64,000 bases of DNA from Hydra vulgaris (taxonomy: Eukaryota; Cnidaria; Hydrozoa; Anthoathecata; Hydridae). How positions within the stretch are numbered: position 1 is the first letter of the stretch; each line of letters starts with the position of its first letter. Shown one piece after another: positions 47,275 to 60,913 of the stretch. The position numbers and the translations under genes are program-made. The notes beneath the pieces are model-generated. The model made no database searches, was not told the origin of the DNA, and saw nothing but the letters and a program-made list of their open reading frames with translations. Where the stretch lies: the NCBI RefSeq assembly GCF_038396675.1, contig NC_088929.1, positions 29,469,001 to 29,533,000 on the forward strand, given 5' to 3'.

Positions 47275-48154
47275 CCCAGTGAAAAATAAAACCGCGTCCC
47301 ACATGGGTTCCGCGTGGGTTCCGTGTGGGATTGATGGGATTTACGTGGGACGGATTTTCCCATGTGGTATCCGTATGGAAATTTGTCACCTTAAACCCAT
47401 GTGGGTAATCCCACATGGGTTACATGTGGGAACCATATGGTATTTACACACATGGGAAATCCCACGTGGGTTTCATGTGGGATTTGCATGGGAATTTATT
47501 TGAAAGCTGGAAACTAAAAAAAAAAACTTTTTAAAAAAAACTAAAAAAAAGAAAATTTTAAATCGACATTGCATTGCGTTACATTTATATTGTGTGAAAA
47601 TATTTTATATTAATATAGAGAATGGCAAGCAAGTATATAAGTACCACGAATAATGTTTATCTTTCTTTATAGAAATAAGATTAAGATTTGTGCAAATAGA
47701 CGTATCATTAGGATAATATAATAGTTATTTGAATATAGATCTTGAGTATATTATCTGCTAACAATTAACTGATGAAAGTTCAAATGTTGTCAAAAACCAA
47801 GCATGCATGCATGAGACACTACAGTGTCCCACAAAAAAAATTCAGGTTTGAAAGTCAAAGAATTCCCAATTTTCTTTGTTAAAAAAGAAAAAAATAGGGT
47901 GGTGGTGGTGGGGGAGATAAGTTTCTGTAACTTTTTTTATGCTCCAAAACTTTTAACTTTAGATATAATAAGGTCCTTATGACTTAAGGGACTTACAAAC
48001 TACATTGAGGAACAAAAACAGGATATTAACAGAAACTTTTCAATTTTTAATCTGGAGTACCACAGTGTTATTGGGAATAAAGCCTCTGGGTCCAGTTTTT
48101 AAAGTAATATAATCTAAAGTAATGTTTAAATAAAATAGTATACTTTAAAATGCA

Positions 48155-48290
48155 TATAGTTATACATATAACTCCTGATATAGTTATACATATAACTCCT
48201 AATATAGTTATACATATAACTCCTGATATAGTTATACATATAACTCCTGATAGTTAACTATATGTATAACTAGTTATACATATAATTTGT
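48155..48290. repeat. 24 bp tandem repeat, 4 copies, with inverted tail
   Basis: Unit TATAGTTATACATATAACTC plus CTGA, four times, followed by AACTATATGTATAACTAG and another AGTTATACATATAA, which pairs with the units as a hairpin. Confidence 0.85.
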
Positions 48291-48670
48291 TATAGAAACT
48301 TATTTTTTAAGGTTATGCTTGAACAAATTAGTACCAATTAATTCAAGTTTAAGATTTAGTTAAAGTTCAAGTTAAAGTTCTTATTTATTAATTGTTTTTG
48401 TTAATTTTATATTTATTTGTTCAAATTTGTTAATTAGTACTATTTCTTACTACAGTAAGAATGTTTATCATTGATGAACGTGATTTTATTTGTTAATTTT
48501 ATTTTCAACATATTTTGACAACACCCTTTACATTTTAAATGATGACAGCTTTACTTTTCTATTGATGTTAAATTTATTACATTTCAATAACTCAGATTGT
48601 ATCATAACTGAATTATTGAAAGCTTTGTAGGGGTTTGTTGTATATCAAATGTCATTTTAAATAAAGTAAA

Positions 48671-48676
<6 letters not shown>

Positions 48677-48758
<82 letters not shown>
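48677..48758. repeat. (TA)n microsatellite
   Basis: About 41 TA units. Confidence 0.95.
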
Positions 48759-49873
<1,115 letters not shown>

Positions 49874-50141
49874 TTTTTGTTCCTCAATTTACTTCGTAAG
49901 TCCCTTAGTTTTATGAACCTTATTATATATAAAGTTAAAAGTTTTGGAGCCTAAAAAAAATTACGGAAACCTTCCTATCTCCCCCCTATTTTAATATTTT
50001 TTTTTAATAAAGAAAATTTGACTTTCAAACCAGCATTTCTTTGTGGGACACTGCAGTGTCCCATGCATGCATGCTTGGTTTTTGACAACATTTGAACTTG
50101 CATCAGTCAATTGTTTGCAGATAATATACTCAAGAACTATA

Positions 50142-50189
50142 TTCAAATATCATATGAACATGTTAGAGAATGTTCATATGATATTTGAA
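50142..50189. repeat. Hairpin, 19 bp arms, 10 base loop
   Basis: TTCAAATATCATATGAACA, TGTTAGAGAA, then the exact reverse complement. Confidence 0.9.
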
Positions 50190-50355
50190 CATCACAAATT
50201 TAATAATATTGTTGTGATATGTTATATAAATAATACCATAATAGATTATGATATGAAAATAAGATAGGATATAAAGGCAATGATCAAAGAATAAATTTAC
50301 TTATAGAAATTTAGATGTTTGTTTATTAGTTTTAGAATATTATATTATGTGTGAC

Positions 50356-52902
50356 CGCGGTCTTCTATAATAACAGGCCTTGACATCGCGCAACAAATTT
50401 GTTAAACTGAAGGCCAATTCCTAATACTGCGTTTACATTTTCATCTTTTAACATTAGACGAACGTTTGTGTTCGCGCTTTTTTAATAAATCTTTAAAATT
50501 TAATTGGTTTATAAATTAGATAGCGCAACTTCAAGACGATAACGTTGTAAGTTTTAAGGCGTTAACATTGTAAGGTAATAATATTGTCAAACTAACGATT
50601 AGTTTTTTTAAATACCTTAAAAAATGCCTTTGAAATGCTGTGTATCTCTGTGCAAGTCGGACTATCTCAACTTCAACTACAATATCAATTACAACTACAA
50701 CGAAGTTTATATGATTGTTTGTGTATTGACTACAAGTTGCCAAGTATAAGGACTTTAACACGATTGACTTCAAAAATAAGCTCAATGGAGGACCTAAGTT
50801 TCATAAATAGTATTTTTATGAATTTAAATCCATTAAAAAGAATTTCCATACTACTAATTGATGAGGTCTATGTCAAAGCTTCATTGCTTTACCAAAGAGG
50901 TGCTTTGTTTGGTCAAGCAGTAAACTACCCTGAAAAGTTAGCTAAAACAATTTTATCATGTATGATTAAATGTCTTTTTGGAGGTCCAGAATTTATATGA
51001 AGAGCTCAACCTGTTGCAAATCTTTCCTCTGAATTTCAGTTTGCTCAGTGTCAACAAATTGTCTATACTATAAATAATATCGAAAATAGTAAGACACTGG
51101 TAATAATTACTGATGGTAACCGTGTAAATCAAAGATTTTTTGGAATGTTTAAAACAGTTGATAGTAAACCATGGTTAACAACATCAGGTATATATTTATT
51201 GTATGATTATGTGCATCTACTAGAATCTATACGAAACAATTGGTTGACAAAAAAGACTTCAGTTTTTGAACAATAAAGAACTGGCTTTGGCTAAGTGGAG
51301 TGATTTAGAAACTATATATAAAACTGAGTGTAATAGTCTTTTTAAACTCTCTAAACTTACAGCTAAATCAGTTTATCCAAAACCAATAGAGAGACAATCT
51401 GTAAAGTTTTGTTTGTCTATTTTTTGCAAAAAAAACAGTAGCTGTATTAAAAACGCATCCAGAGATTAAAAATAAAGCATTTGAAGGTACTGCTGTATTT
51501 ATTGAAAAAATAATTTTTTTTCGAATGTTGTTAATGTCAAAGCACCTGGTGCTGGCATTCGGTTTAGAAATGAATTATGCAAAGAAATCCACTCAGTTGG
51601 TGATCAACAGTTACAACTGCTGCGAGATATTGCTGAACTGTCAAATTTTATGAAACCTACAGGTAAGCGTGTACAACAGCTTACGCTAGATACTAGCAAT
51701 GCAATAGCGCATTCATGTTATGGCTTTGTTGATCTTGTAGAAACTTTGATGAGTAATGGAGCAAAGTTTGTCTTATTAGGTTGGTTTTCAACAGATCCAC
51801 TTGAAAAAGCTTTTTTTAAGCTTTGACAGGGATCTAGAGGTACTTACTTTATAAACGTTAAATCTGTATTTGAAAAAATGAATATTCAACTTACTAAATT
51901 GATATTACAACTTGACATTCCTGTTGATGGTATCGATGGTCATACTTGTGACATATGTTTTAGAGATATTTCTACTGATGAAAAAGAACTTCTGGATAAT
52001 ATACATGATCTTGAAAGCTCAGTTAATAAATCTACATTAGTGGCTATAGTTTACATAGCTGGCTATGTGCAAAAAAGCGAAATAAAAATTTATAATGATT
52101 CTACCAATTATTATTATAAATATGGAAGTTATCTGTATTGCCTAAACAGAGGCGGACTTGAAATTCCTTCTGATGCTCTTTTCTAATGGTCAATATTTTG
52201 CTTTTTTTTTTCAAGGTGCTACTGACCCTTTATACAGAACATTTTGTGTTACTCAGTTTTAGTTCATTACTGCTAAATATTAATTTAAAATCACAAAAAA
52301 ACAATGCAGAGTATATTCTAATATTCTGCTAAAGAATTACTCACTAATTACCACTCCCAAAATACTAAAGCTATCATAAATTATGTGAAAATTAGTTTTG
52401 TAATTAATTATGCTATTTACTAGTTATGTTTTTTATTTTCTCATTTGCCTATATGTCTTTCAATATGTTTGGATTTGTATATTTTTACCCTGTTGAGATA
52501 TATTGATAAAACTTTATTTTTGCTTGAATCAACTTTTGTTGGTGTTTTTTATTGTTGGTGATTTTTATTGTTACCATTTTTAGCAAAAAAAATTAAAAAT
52601 ACAGTTATCTTTTTAATATATAGATATATACTTTGTTATGGTTCTGCTTGTTATTGATACTATTTAATATTACATAAATATTCTTAATGAAATTTGAAAT
52701 ACGAAAAATATGATTGTCTTTTAACAACTTTTCTTTTTATATTTCCGTCTTTACTAGAGATTATTATTAGAAAACATAGACTGCCATTACACCCTACCTA
52801 ATATAAAAATATATCAATATAAGTAAAAGTGAAAATTTAATCGGCCTTCAGTTTTTACGGCATTTTGCGCGATGTCAAGGCCTGTTATTATAGAAGGCCG
52901 TG
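50356..52902 (+). mobile_element. P-superfamily DNA transposon, 2.55 kb, perfect 8-bp target duplication
   Basis: Inverted ends CGCGGTCTTCTATAATAACA and reversed CACGGCCTTCTATAATAACA, extending through GGCCTTGACATCGCGCAA. A further ACTGAAGGCC follows about 60 bases in. TGTGTGAC directly flanks both ends (50348-50355 and 52903-52910), the 8-bp duplication made by P elements. Inserted inside the CCCACATGGG element. Confidence 0.92.
50624..52260 (+). pseudogene. P-element-type transposase, broken
   Basis: Starts MPLKCCVSLCKSDY, like the C-x4-C start of a THAP DNA-binding domain. After frame changes it continues with LPSIRTLTRLTSK, RISILLIDEVYVKASLLYQ (candidate first catalytic Asp in the RNase H fold), FGQAVNYPEKLAKTILS and FGGPEFI. 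Past a TGA it reads VIITDGNRVNQRFF (second Asp), LLYDYVHLLESIRNNW, then KWSDLETIYKTECNSLFKLS, YPKPIERQSVKFCL, APGAGIRFRNELC, MKPTGKRVQQLT, LLGWFSTDPLEKAF and the C-terminal HTCDICFRDIS and VYIAGYVQ. Order and content match P-type transposases across nearly the full length. At least five stops or frameshifts, so inactive, although its ends are well preserved. Confidence 0.85.
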
Positions 52903-52910
52903 TGTGTGAC

Positions 52911-53226
52911 GAAAAAGTAAAGACCCAACGTCTACATCATTGAAAAAGTAACGCACCCAACGTCTACATCATTGAAAAAGTAGGTTTTTACATTTTTGTT
53001 TTTGTTTTTTTGTTTAACTACTTATCCTAATTGATCACTTTTTTTCAGGATTCTCCTCATGGGTTCAAGCTCATTACGCATAATATGTGTTCAATTACCC
53101 ATAATACGTTAGTCATTGTAAGTAATAAATTAGGAAATAATTATTTGTGAAATATTGTAGTCATTAATGACTTCAACCTGGCTAATAATTAAAATTGCTC
53201 GACTAATAAGGTTCCTTATTAAAATT

Positions 53227-53228
<2 letters not shown>
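52911..53228. other. No gene seen
   Basis: Contains a ~28 base direct duplication (CCCAACGTCTACATCATTGA, 52923-52978). Confidence 0.6.
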
Positions 53229-53655
<427 letters not shown>

Positions 53656-54513
53656 TAGTTTATGGTAAATCCCACATAGGTTATAGGTGGAAAACATCAC
53701 ATGTAAAAGATCAAAAATGCTACACATTTTGAATACCAAATAGGATAAAGTAGCAAATACCAGATTAAGTTAAGCCTCTCTGAAAGCTTCGATGATTAAT
53801 TTTAAATTACTATTTAAGTAATTTTTAAATTAAAAGAATTTTAAAAATTATCATAGAAGACTTTCATTTGTCTAGTATTGACTACTTTTATACCATTTGG
53901 ATTAAAATATGTGGCATTTAAGATCTATAACATGTAGTATTTTCCACCTATATCCCATGTAGGATTTACCACATAAAACCCATGTGGGATTTACCATATG
54001 AAACCCACATGGGACAAAATAATAATCCCCATATGGGTTACATATGGTAAAAACCCACGCGTATCCCATATGGGATTTGCCATATGGAATCCATGTGGGA
54101 TTTACCATATGAAACCCACATGGGACAAAATAATAATCCCCACATGGGTTACATATGGAAAAAATCCACGCGTATCCCATGTGCGCTTTTTCACTGGGTA
54201 AGTGCAATGCGCTAGCTCTAGACGCAAAGTATTTACGTCTAAAGCTAGAGCATGGAATTTTTCTTTTAATATTTTCCTTAGATACCCTAGAGACAAGTTT
54301 TCAGCGGTATAGCAAACCAAAAACACAAATAAAACTTTTTTCGCCCCACTCTAATATACAAGCCACCCCCTATATAGACAGAAATTCTGTAAATAAATAA
54401 TAAAGAAAAAAAAGAAACTTTAAAAAAAATTTTGTAGCATGGGTTCTATTTAGAGAACAAAAAAATGTGTTTTATTTAATCTGCGAAAACCAATTAACTT
54501 TAAGTACTATAGC

Positions 54514-55035
54514 TAGAGATCGACTGAAACAAAAAGAAACCGAAACCGAAATAAACAGAAATTTCGGGTCCTCAAATTTGGTGTCGAAACCAAAATTTCG
54601 GCAAATATTTTACCGATACCGAAATTTCGGCTAGTCAAAATTTATTAAAAAAAATTTATTTAAAAATGCAGTTTTACATTTGTTGTTTTTTTATACTCGT
54701 ATTATGTTAAAATAAATTATACGAGTATCCCAAATTGAGATTTAATACATAAGTCGGTGATATAAGTTAATAGCGAAATTTAAAAACTGGCAGATTTTCT
54801 CTGCAAAACACGATTCTATTGAAGTATTTTGCGAAAGTTCTCAATATTTTTCTGAAAAGTCTAAAAAATAACTGTTTTTCTAAACTAGATAAACTTTGGT
54901 TTTCGGTTTGTTTTTTAACCAAAATTTCGGTTATTACCGAATGTATAAAAAGTACCAAAACCGAAATTTCGGTATCTGTTCAAATTAAAATTTCGGCCGA
55001 AACCGATACCTAAACAGAAGTTCGGTTGATCATTT
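54514..55035. mobile_element. 522 bp hAT-type MITE with perfect 8-bp target duplication
   Basis: Ends TAGAGATCGAC and reversed AAATGATCAAC. Subterminal arrays of CCGAAATTTCGG and relatives occur at both ends. ACTATAGC is at 54506-54513 and again at 55036-55043. The paralogous position in LDLa copy A (26388-26397) has a single CCATAGCTTT and no element: an empty site within the same window. Confidence 0.92.
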
Positions 55036-55131
55036 ACTATAGCTTTAGTAAAAGTAACTAAAATACTCGCAATGAAAAATAAAAACACCTGGGAAACACA
55101 AATGTTATAATTGCATCACAAAAGTTTTTAC

Positions 55132-55322
55132 CTAATTGAAACTTCACACATTGCACCATACACTCTATCCCAACCAACATTTTTAGCAATTTCCTCCCTC
55201 TCTTCGAACCTGCATTTTGTTTTACCGCAGCATTCACTTCTTATTTGATCTGAAGGATTCGCTCGTTTGTTTCTTAAGAATGATAAAGCGTTATGTGATT
55301 TCAAAAGCACGTTTGATAAAGA
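55132..55322 (-). pseudogene. LDLa gene copy B, exon 2
   Basis: Exactly the same length (191 bases) and splice phases as copy A exon 2, with intact acceptor tttttag|TCT and donor ATTAG|gtaaa. It reads LLKSHNALSFLRNKRANPSD, ECCGKTKCRFEEREEIAKNV and MCEVSI. No stop, and its differences from copy A are mostly substitutions. It is classed as pseudogene only because its downstream exon carries a stop and lies 10 kb away. No exon 1 was found upstream. Homology to copy A continues to about 55850. Confidence 0.82.
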
Positions 55323-55411
55323 CTAAAAAAAACAAAACACAAAAAGCACTTCAAAAAAAAAAGTATTATGTTTTAGTTTCTGTCAAGAAACTAAAACAAC
55401 TAGTTTTACGA

Positions 55412-55568
55412 ATTATTGATTTACAAGAAATAAGACTGATTATTGATTTACAAGAAATAAGACTAATTATTGATTTACAAGAAATAAGACTAATTATTGA
55501 TTTACAAGAAATAAGACAAATTATTGATTTACAAGAAATAAGACTAATTATTGATTTACAAGAAAGAA
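55412..55568. repeat. 27 bp tandem repeat, 6 copies
   Basis: Unit ATTATTGATTTACAAGAAAT plus AAGACTA, nearly identical across copies. Absent from copy A, so it expanded after the LDLa locus duplicated. Confidence 0.95.
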
Positions 55569-55578
55569 CATTGGTTTT

Positions 55579-55623
55579 TATTATTTTGAACATTGAAAAA
55601 ACATTTCAATGTTCAAAATAATA
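55579..55623. repeat. Perfect hairpin, 20 bp arms, 5 base loop
   Basis: TATTATTTTGAACATTGAAA, AAACA, then its reverse complement. A second, diverged inverted copy of the same arm follows at 55633-55685 (with AACGTTCGAAATAATAAA and AACCAATGTTC). Confidence 0.9.
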
Positions 55624-55849
55624 AAGAGTTCAAGAGTTTTTTCAATGTATTTTTAACGTTCGAAATAATAAAAACCAATGTTCAATGTAACCGCATTTTA
55701 TTTGTTGTTTATTTTTACAAAATATTACACTAAAGAAACGCAAAACAAAAAAACACAGAACAAAATCTTGGCAGAAGACAAGAAAGTACAAAAATATTAT
55801 CGAATGTTTGTATCATTATTTAGTAAACTGAAAGTGCCCATTATTTTTT

Positions 55850-56595
55850 CAAAAACTTTGAGGTTTACTCTTTCAGTTGTTTTAAGCTTTATTAAAGGTT
55901 TGTATATTTGTTTTATGAACATATATATTTTTTTTATTCCGATTTACTCACAAATAAATCAGAATATAAAAAATAAACAGATTGCAAGCAACCTTCATAA
56001 ACAGACTGCTAGAAAAAAATCACTAGAAAAAAAATAATAGAGTTATGGAGCAAGGAAAAAATTTACAGGAGACTTGAAAAGTTAAAGGTTGTATTAGTCA
56101 GGAAAACATGGAGGTGTGAGAGAGTTTCAAAGGGTAGAGGTGCGAAGAAAAAAACTAGACGAATAAAAGTTTTTAGAGCATGCAGGGACAGATTTAAGCA
56201 GCCGGCCTAAGAACCATTAAACTGAGTTTTTGAGCTGTAGTCTCATTAGAAAATAACAGGAACAGTTGCATAGCCACTATCAAGGAGGCACAAGCAAAAA
56301 CCTATGAGAAGAGGCAAGAAGATCCAGCATTTATCATCCTAAGCAGGAAACAATGTAATACAGGTTTATACCTACGCCAGCCTAATAGATGAAAAAGGGG
56401 TTCAAGGCTGGTCAACATAATTATTTTGCTTACCCCTAAAAATATGTATCTGTTATGGAGTTAAATGTTTATTAAAAATCATGAAGATAATAAAGAAAAC
56501 TTTTCTTGTTTTTTAAAAAAAAAAAAGTTTAATGGGAAGAAATTCACTAAACCAAAAAAGCACAATATTGTGCTTGTTTATGTTTGAACATCAAG
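55850..56595. other. No gene seen
   Basis: Homology to copy A of the LDLa locus ends here. AT-rich, purine-rich on the plus strand. Confidence 0.4.
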
Positions 56596-56599
56596 TGGA

Positions 56600-57340
56600 G
56601 GAAAAGTTAAAAAAGCAAACCAATATCATAAAAGGAAAAAAAGTATTATTAAACATGAAAATTGTTGATGTGTTGCAAGCTTTATTGATTTAAATAATTG
56701 TGTATCACAGCTAAATTGCCATGATTGTAACAGTACTATGACTTTAACAGAAAACCATACATCTGGAATGGGGTATTGTCATTTTATTTCGTTGTATTTA
56801 TTGTGATTAGAATAATTAAAATCATTTCAAATCATTAAATTTAAATCATATAGAATCATTCAAATAACTTCAATAAAATTCAAGTGAAATGTATAAAGAT
56901 ATTTTTTTATACATATCATTGAGATTTTTTGAAAAGAAGATACATTTCAAGAACAAAGTAACTATGAAGCAAACCTGTGTTTATACTGTTTGGGGATAAG
57001 AAAAAGGTTTTAGTGGAGAAGTTTATGTATAAAAAAAAAGTTTCAAAGGAATATATATGAAACCATTGTGTCCATGCAAAATGATGTTTGTAAAAAAATG
57101 GGATATTGTTAGATGAGCCAAAAATAAATTTCATCATTATTGATGGTAAATCGATTAATGTCTTAAATCAGAGAAGGTATCAGAGAAATTTTAATGATAG
57201 AGGAGAAGATGCCAGAGAAATTTTATTATCATTTGAATATAACAGTTTTGTTTTTGCTGCAATAACAAAGTATTATTCAAGAACAATATGTTTTACAATT
57301 ACCATGTATAGAGCACAATTCTCAAGAACCTGTTAAAAAA
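56600..57340 (+). pseudogene. Possible transposon-protein relic
   Basis: 56655-56790 reads SFIDLNNCVSQLNCHDCNST then MTLTENHTSGMGYCHF, a cysteine-pair segment similar to the N-terminal region of some high-copy cnidarian transposon proteins. 57106-57336 reads INFIIIDGKSINVLNQRRYQ without recognisable motifs. Weak call. Confidence 0.3.
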
Positions 57341-57344
57341 CAAA

Positions 57345-59690
57345 GAAAAACTCAACAAACAATTAAAATAAGGTATTTTGATCTTAAAATAATTACAATA
57401 GGAACAGATAGGATAAAATATTGGGATGGAGGGGGTGATGTTATTGATGAGGGGGGTGTTGATAAGTTCATTGTAACTGTAATTGTTTAACTTTTACAAA
57501 AAATAATTAAAAAATTATTTTTCTCAATAATTGTCTTTGTCATTTTTCAAAAGTTCAACACATAACTTAAGCTAAACACATGGTTTTGAACTGAAACTTT
57601 CAGAATTTGTTTATTATAGTTAAATAAATTTATTTAAGCCTTATAAATAATAATGATGATGACAAATAATAGTTTTAAGCAATATATTATGCAACGACAT
57701 TGAATTTTAGCGCAATCCATACAAAAAATATAGTTGTATTTTAGGAGAGCATTTATTTCTCTATGGCGCAAATAAAAGATACGCTAGACAAAAATCTGTA
57801 TGGATAATTTTATAACAGCCACGAACTTTTTTAGATGTTGTCATAAAATTTACATCTTTTTACACAAAATTGTACTAAAAAGTATGGATAATTGAGGCAA
57901 ATTTATTTGAAGTTTTGTTTATTATTTATTCATATATTATTGTTTAAAAAAATATTTTTAATGTGGTGGTCCACATTAAAAATACCATTTTCGTTTGAAA
58001 TGAGCATGCTCAAATTAGCCAGTGTTTTTTAATGAACTAGTGTAAAGTCCTAAAATTACGATGGTTTTAATTGCTTTTTGAACAAGAGGAAAACATAATA
58101 CAAATTTTTAATTTTCGAAAAAAAATAAGTTTATCTTGGAATTTTACTTCAAGAGTATCTTCGAAGATTTTCCTATGCCCAAAATAGTTCCAGCACTCTA
58201 TTGCGTAGTTTACTTTTGAAGATCTTTTTTAGGAATTGGGACTTCTATTCAACGTCTTTTTTAGGAACTGGGATGTCTATACGTTGAATAGACGTCCCAT
58301 GGAAGTCTGTGGCCGTTGGGGACACCTCTTTTCAATGGTTGTAGAATATGTGAAGAATGCTCTGGTAGACAAATCAAGATTATATTATATTATTAGTTAT
58401 TTCTGCTTATTAATTGTTTATTTATTAGTTGTATCTGTTTATTATTATTGTTTAATACGAATATATTAGTTTAGCTTGACGCCGCATTCAAAAAACGATT
58501 AATTACTTCTAGCGTAAAAAAGCTGCTTTGTTAGATGCTAAACTGTCCGCTTTTCGTGTTGAAATTTCTTTTGACTATCTCTTCATTTAGGTATATAACC
58601 AGTCTTTGCCAGGTTTGCAATTTTTATAAAAGTACAATTAGTTTTCGCGTTTAAGTCAACACTCAGCTCATTCTGGGAAATGTTTTATTTATATTCAATA
58701 TAAATATTTTCAATATAAAAATTTCAAAACTGTCATTTTTTTGAGTAAAAAAAACAAGTTACATTTAAAAGGTTTTATTTAAGTATTGCGAAATAGAACA
58801 GAACGCCGCTTAAAATGTTATTTTCTCGTCAGAAATTGGTATAATAACAACAAGTTTGCCATTTTTAAATGCGTTTCCATTTTTGTGTTAGGCAAAGGTT
58901 AATTGTGCAATGTTTTAAGATACAAAATATTATTTAAAATCTAATACGATAAAGTATTTTATAGTAAATATGAATACAAAATGGCAATCTGGCGACCAAC
59001 AAGTAAAAGAACACATAATATGATAGCTAGACATCAAAGTAAATAATATCCTGGGCAACCAACTATACTACCTGTTAGGGACCTCCTAACATGTAAACAG
59101 ATTATTCAATATGCCTATAAGGTCGAAAAAGAAATTGATTACAACTGAAAAGATTGATTCTTGTTGTCGCTGTTTTAAAATGACGTTGTTTTAAAAGTTA
59201 GTGAAGAAACTTTAAAAGTTTGGAAAAACGTCTTTCAGTAATGAAAGAGAAACCTCTAAGAAATAAGGTACAGAGAACATTTCAAAAAGTAAATGCAGCT
59301 GAACAAACCAAAGCTCAAAACATAAAAACAGTGTTTGTTGATTGGAAAATAACCTTTTAAGGTTATTTCATATATCAGCATGTAGATGCAAACTTCCTCT
59401 TCTAAATTGTGATGACAGGTTTAAAATTGATAATACATTTTCAAAAAGCCACAATATTAAACAATATGTTTGTTCAAACAAATGTTTAACTAAATAGCCA
59501 ACAAATTTTACAGCTGCACAGTTTTTTATTTCTTCTCAAATTATGGCATTATATTTTATCATACATATTTATCTTTAAAAATATTCAACGCAAGGGTTGC
59601 TCTAATAAGCATATGTATGTCTCTGTAAAGAGAGCAAATATTTTAATTTTATCTATTTTTTTATGCTTGTTATTTTTTAAAATACTTTTT
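57345..59690. other. No gene seen; two hairpins
   Basis: A 13 bp arm hairpin at 57954-57983 (ATTTTTAATGTGG). An imperfect 18 bp arm pair occurs at 58238-58307 (ACTTCTATTCAACGT facing ACGTTGAATAGACGT). A weak cysteine-containing frame at 59380-59500 (CKLPLLNCDDRFKI) may be the start of the relic that follows. Confidence 0.4.
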
Positions 59691-59699
59691 ATAAGCTGT

Positions 59700-60850
59700 A
59701 AAATGAATTTATTTAATTTAAGGTTCCAATTCTAAAACGAGAGTATTTAAAGAATCAGAAACTTAAGCAAAGGTCCTTTGGAACCTGGCAGATTGGCCAA
59801 ATTGATAAGAAAGAGACCATGATTGCAACAAAAAGAAGTAAGAAGAAAACTAATATAATAAGTGACACGACACTCTATTCAGATAATGATTGTATCAGTG
59901 AAACTTATAATGTGGAAATAGATAACAATGATGACTATAAACATAAGAATCATGAGTGTTTTGCAAAACCACTGTGCGAAAAAAATTACACAGATTTATC
60001 TAACATTGATGAAGCCGCTTTCAAGTTTGAAGTTAGTGACGCTTCAACATTTGCCATAGCAACTGCTACCTTGATAGACTTTCAAATAAAGATATTTGAC
60101 ACTAAAAAGCCTGTTTCAACCATGGTTAGTGGAAAACACAGTTCAGAAGTTTTTCATTTGAAAGTAATTGGAGTAGATAGTAAAAAAGACAAAAATACAT
60201 TTGCGCATATATTAGGATATGATCATTATGCTGAACCTATTATTAATAGAACAGTAAAGGATGAACATCACTTAACTTTTACTCCAGAGAGTGGACCTTT
60301 TTCCAAGAAATATTTAACTCATATTGAAATGGAGAAAAAACTCATTCAGAGATTGACTCCTACGTAACTCTAATATTTTATCTGATCTTAGTACAGATCA
60401 ATGTAAACTTTACGAATACTGTATTGGAATATCTAAAGGTTTTATATCTCCAAAATGTTTGATGAAAAAACCAGGACCGGGTTACCATGCTAGATGGTTA
60501 ACTCTAGCTTTAAGAATATTGATGGTTTATGCGAGAGTGCAGAATCGTAAAGATGAGTTGTGAATAATTACAAAGTATATAGTCCGGGTATACTGCTCCA
60601 TGTGGTTTGCTCATAAATAGTCTGGTCTTTATAAAGATGCTTCTAGATCTTTTCATAAGACAATAGAGCTTGTTAAAAATCAGACAGAAAATATACAAAA
60701 AATTATTTTTTCAAAATCTTCATGGAAACTCTTATTGCTGTCATCAAGGAAACTTTTTATATTCTATGTTGCAAGAATATGAAAAAGATAAAAGGGCTCA
60801 TAGAAAAAATTCTGCAGCCCAAATATATGAGTGAATTATTAGTGATCCTT
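59700..60850 (+). pseudogene. Decayed transposon-protein gene with one long surviving frame
   Basis: The 182-codon frame 59819-60367 reads GTWQIGQIDKKET just upstream, then SNIDEAAFKFEVSDASTFAI, ATATLIDFQIKIFDTKK, VFHLKVIGVDSKKDKNTFAH and a stop. In the next frame NSNILSDLSTDQCKLYEYC, KKPGPGYHARWLTLALRI and YCSMWFAHK continue, followed by SFHKTIELVKNQTENIQ and LYSMLQEYEKDKRAHRKN. The order (a vSDxxxxAIAT block, a diagnostic DQxxLYExC block, then HxRWLT) matches a high-copy protein family I recall from Hydra and hemipteran insects, presumed transposon encoded. Superfamily not assigned. Confidence 0.5.
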
Positions 60851-60870
60851 ATAAGACGTTTATTTGCAAA

Positions 60871-60913
60871 AATTTTGGATCCAGCATAATAAAATTATGC
60901 TGGATCCAAAATT
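60871..60913. repeat. Perfect hairpin, 20 bp arms, 3 base loop
   Basis: AATTTTGGATCCAGCATAAT, AAA, then its exact reverse complement, directly after the relic gene. Confidence 0.95.

Noticed and set aside
55412-55568. CRISPR-like repeat array
   Set aside because: Units are head-to-tail with no spacers, in an animal intron.
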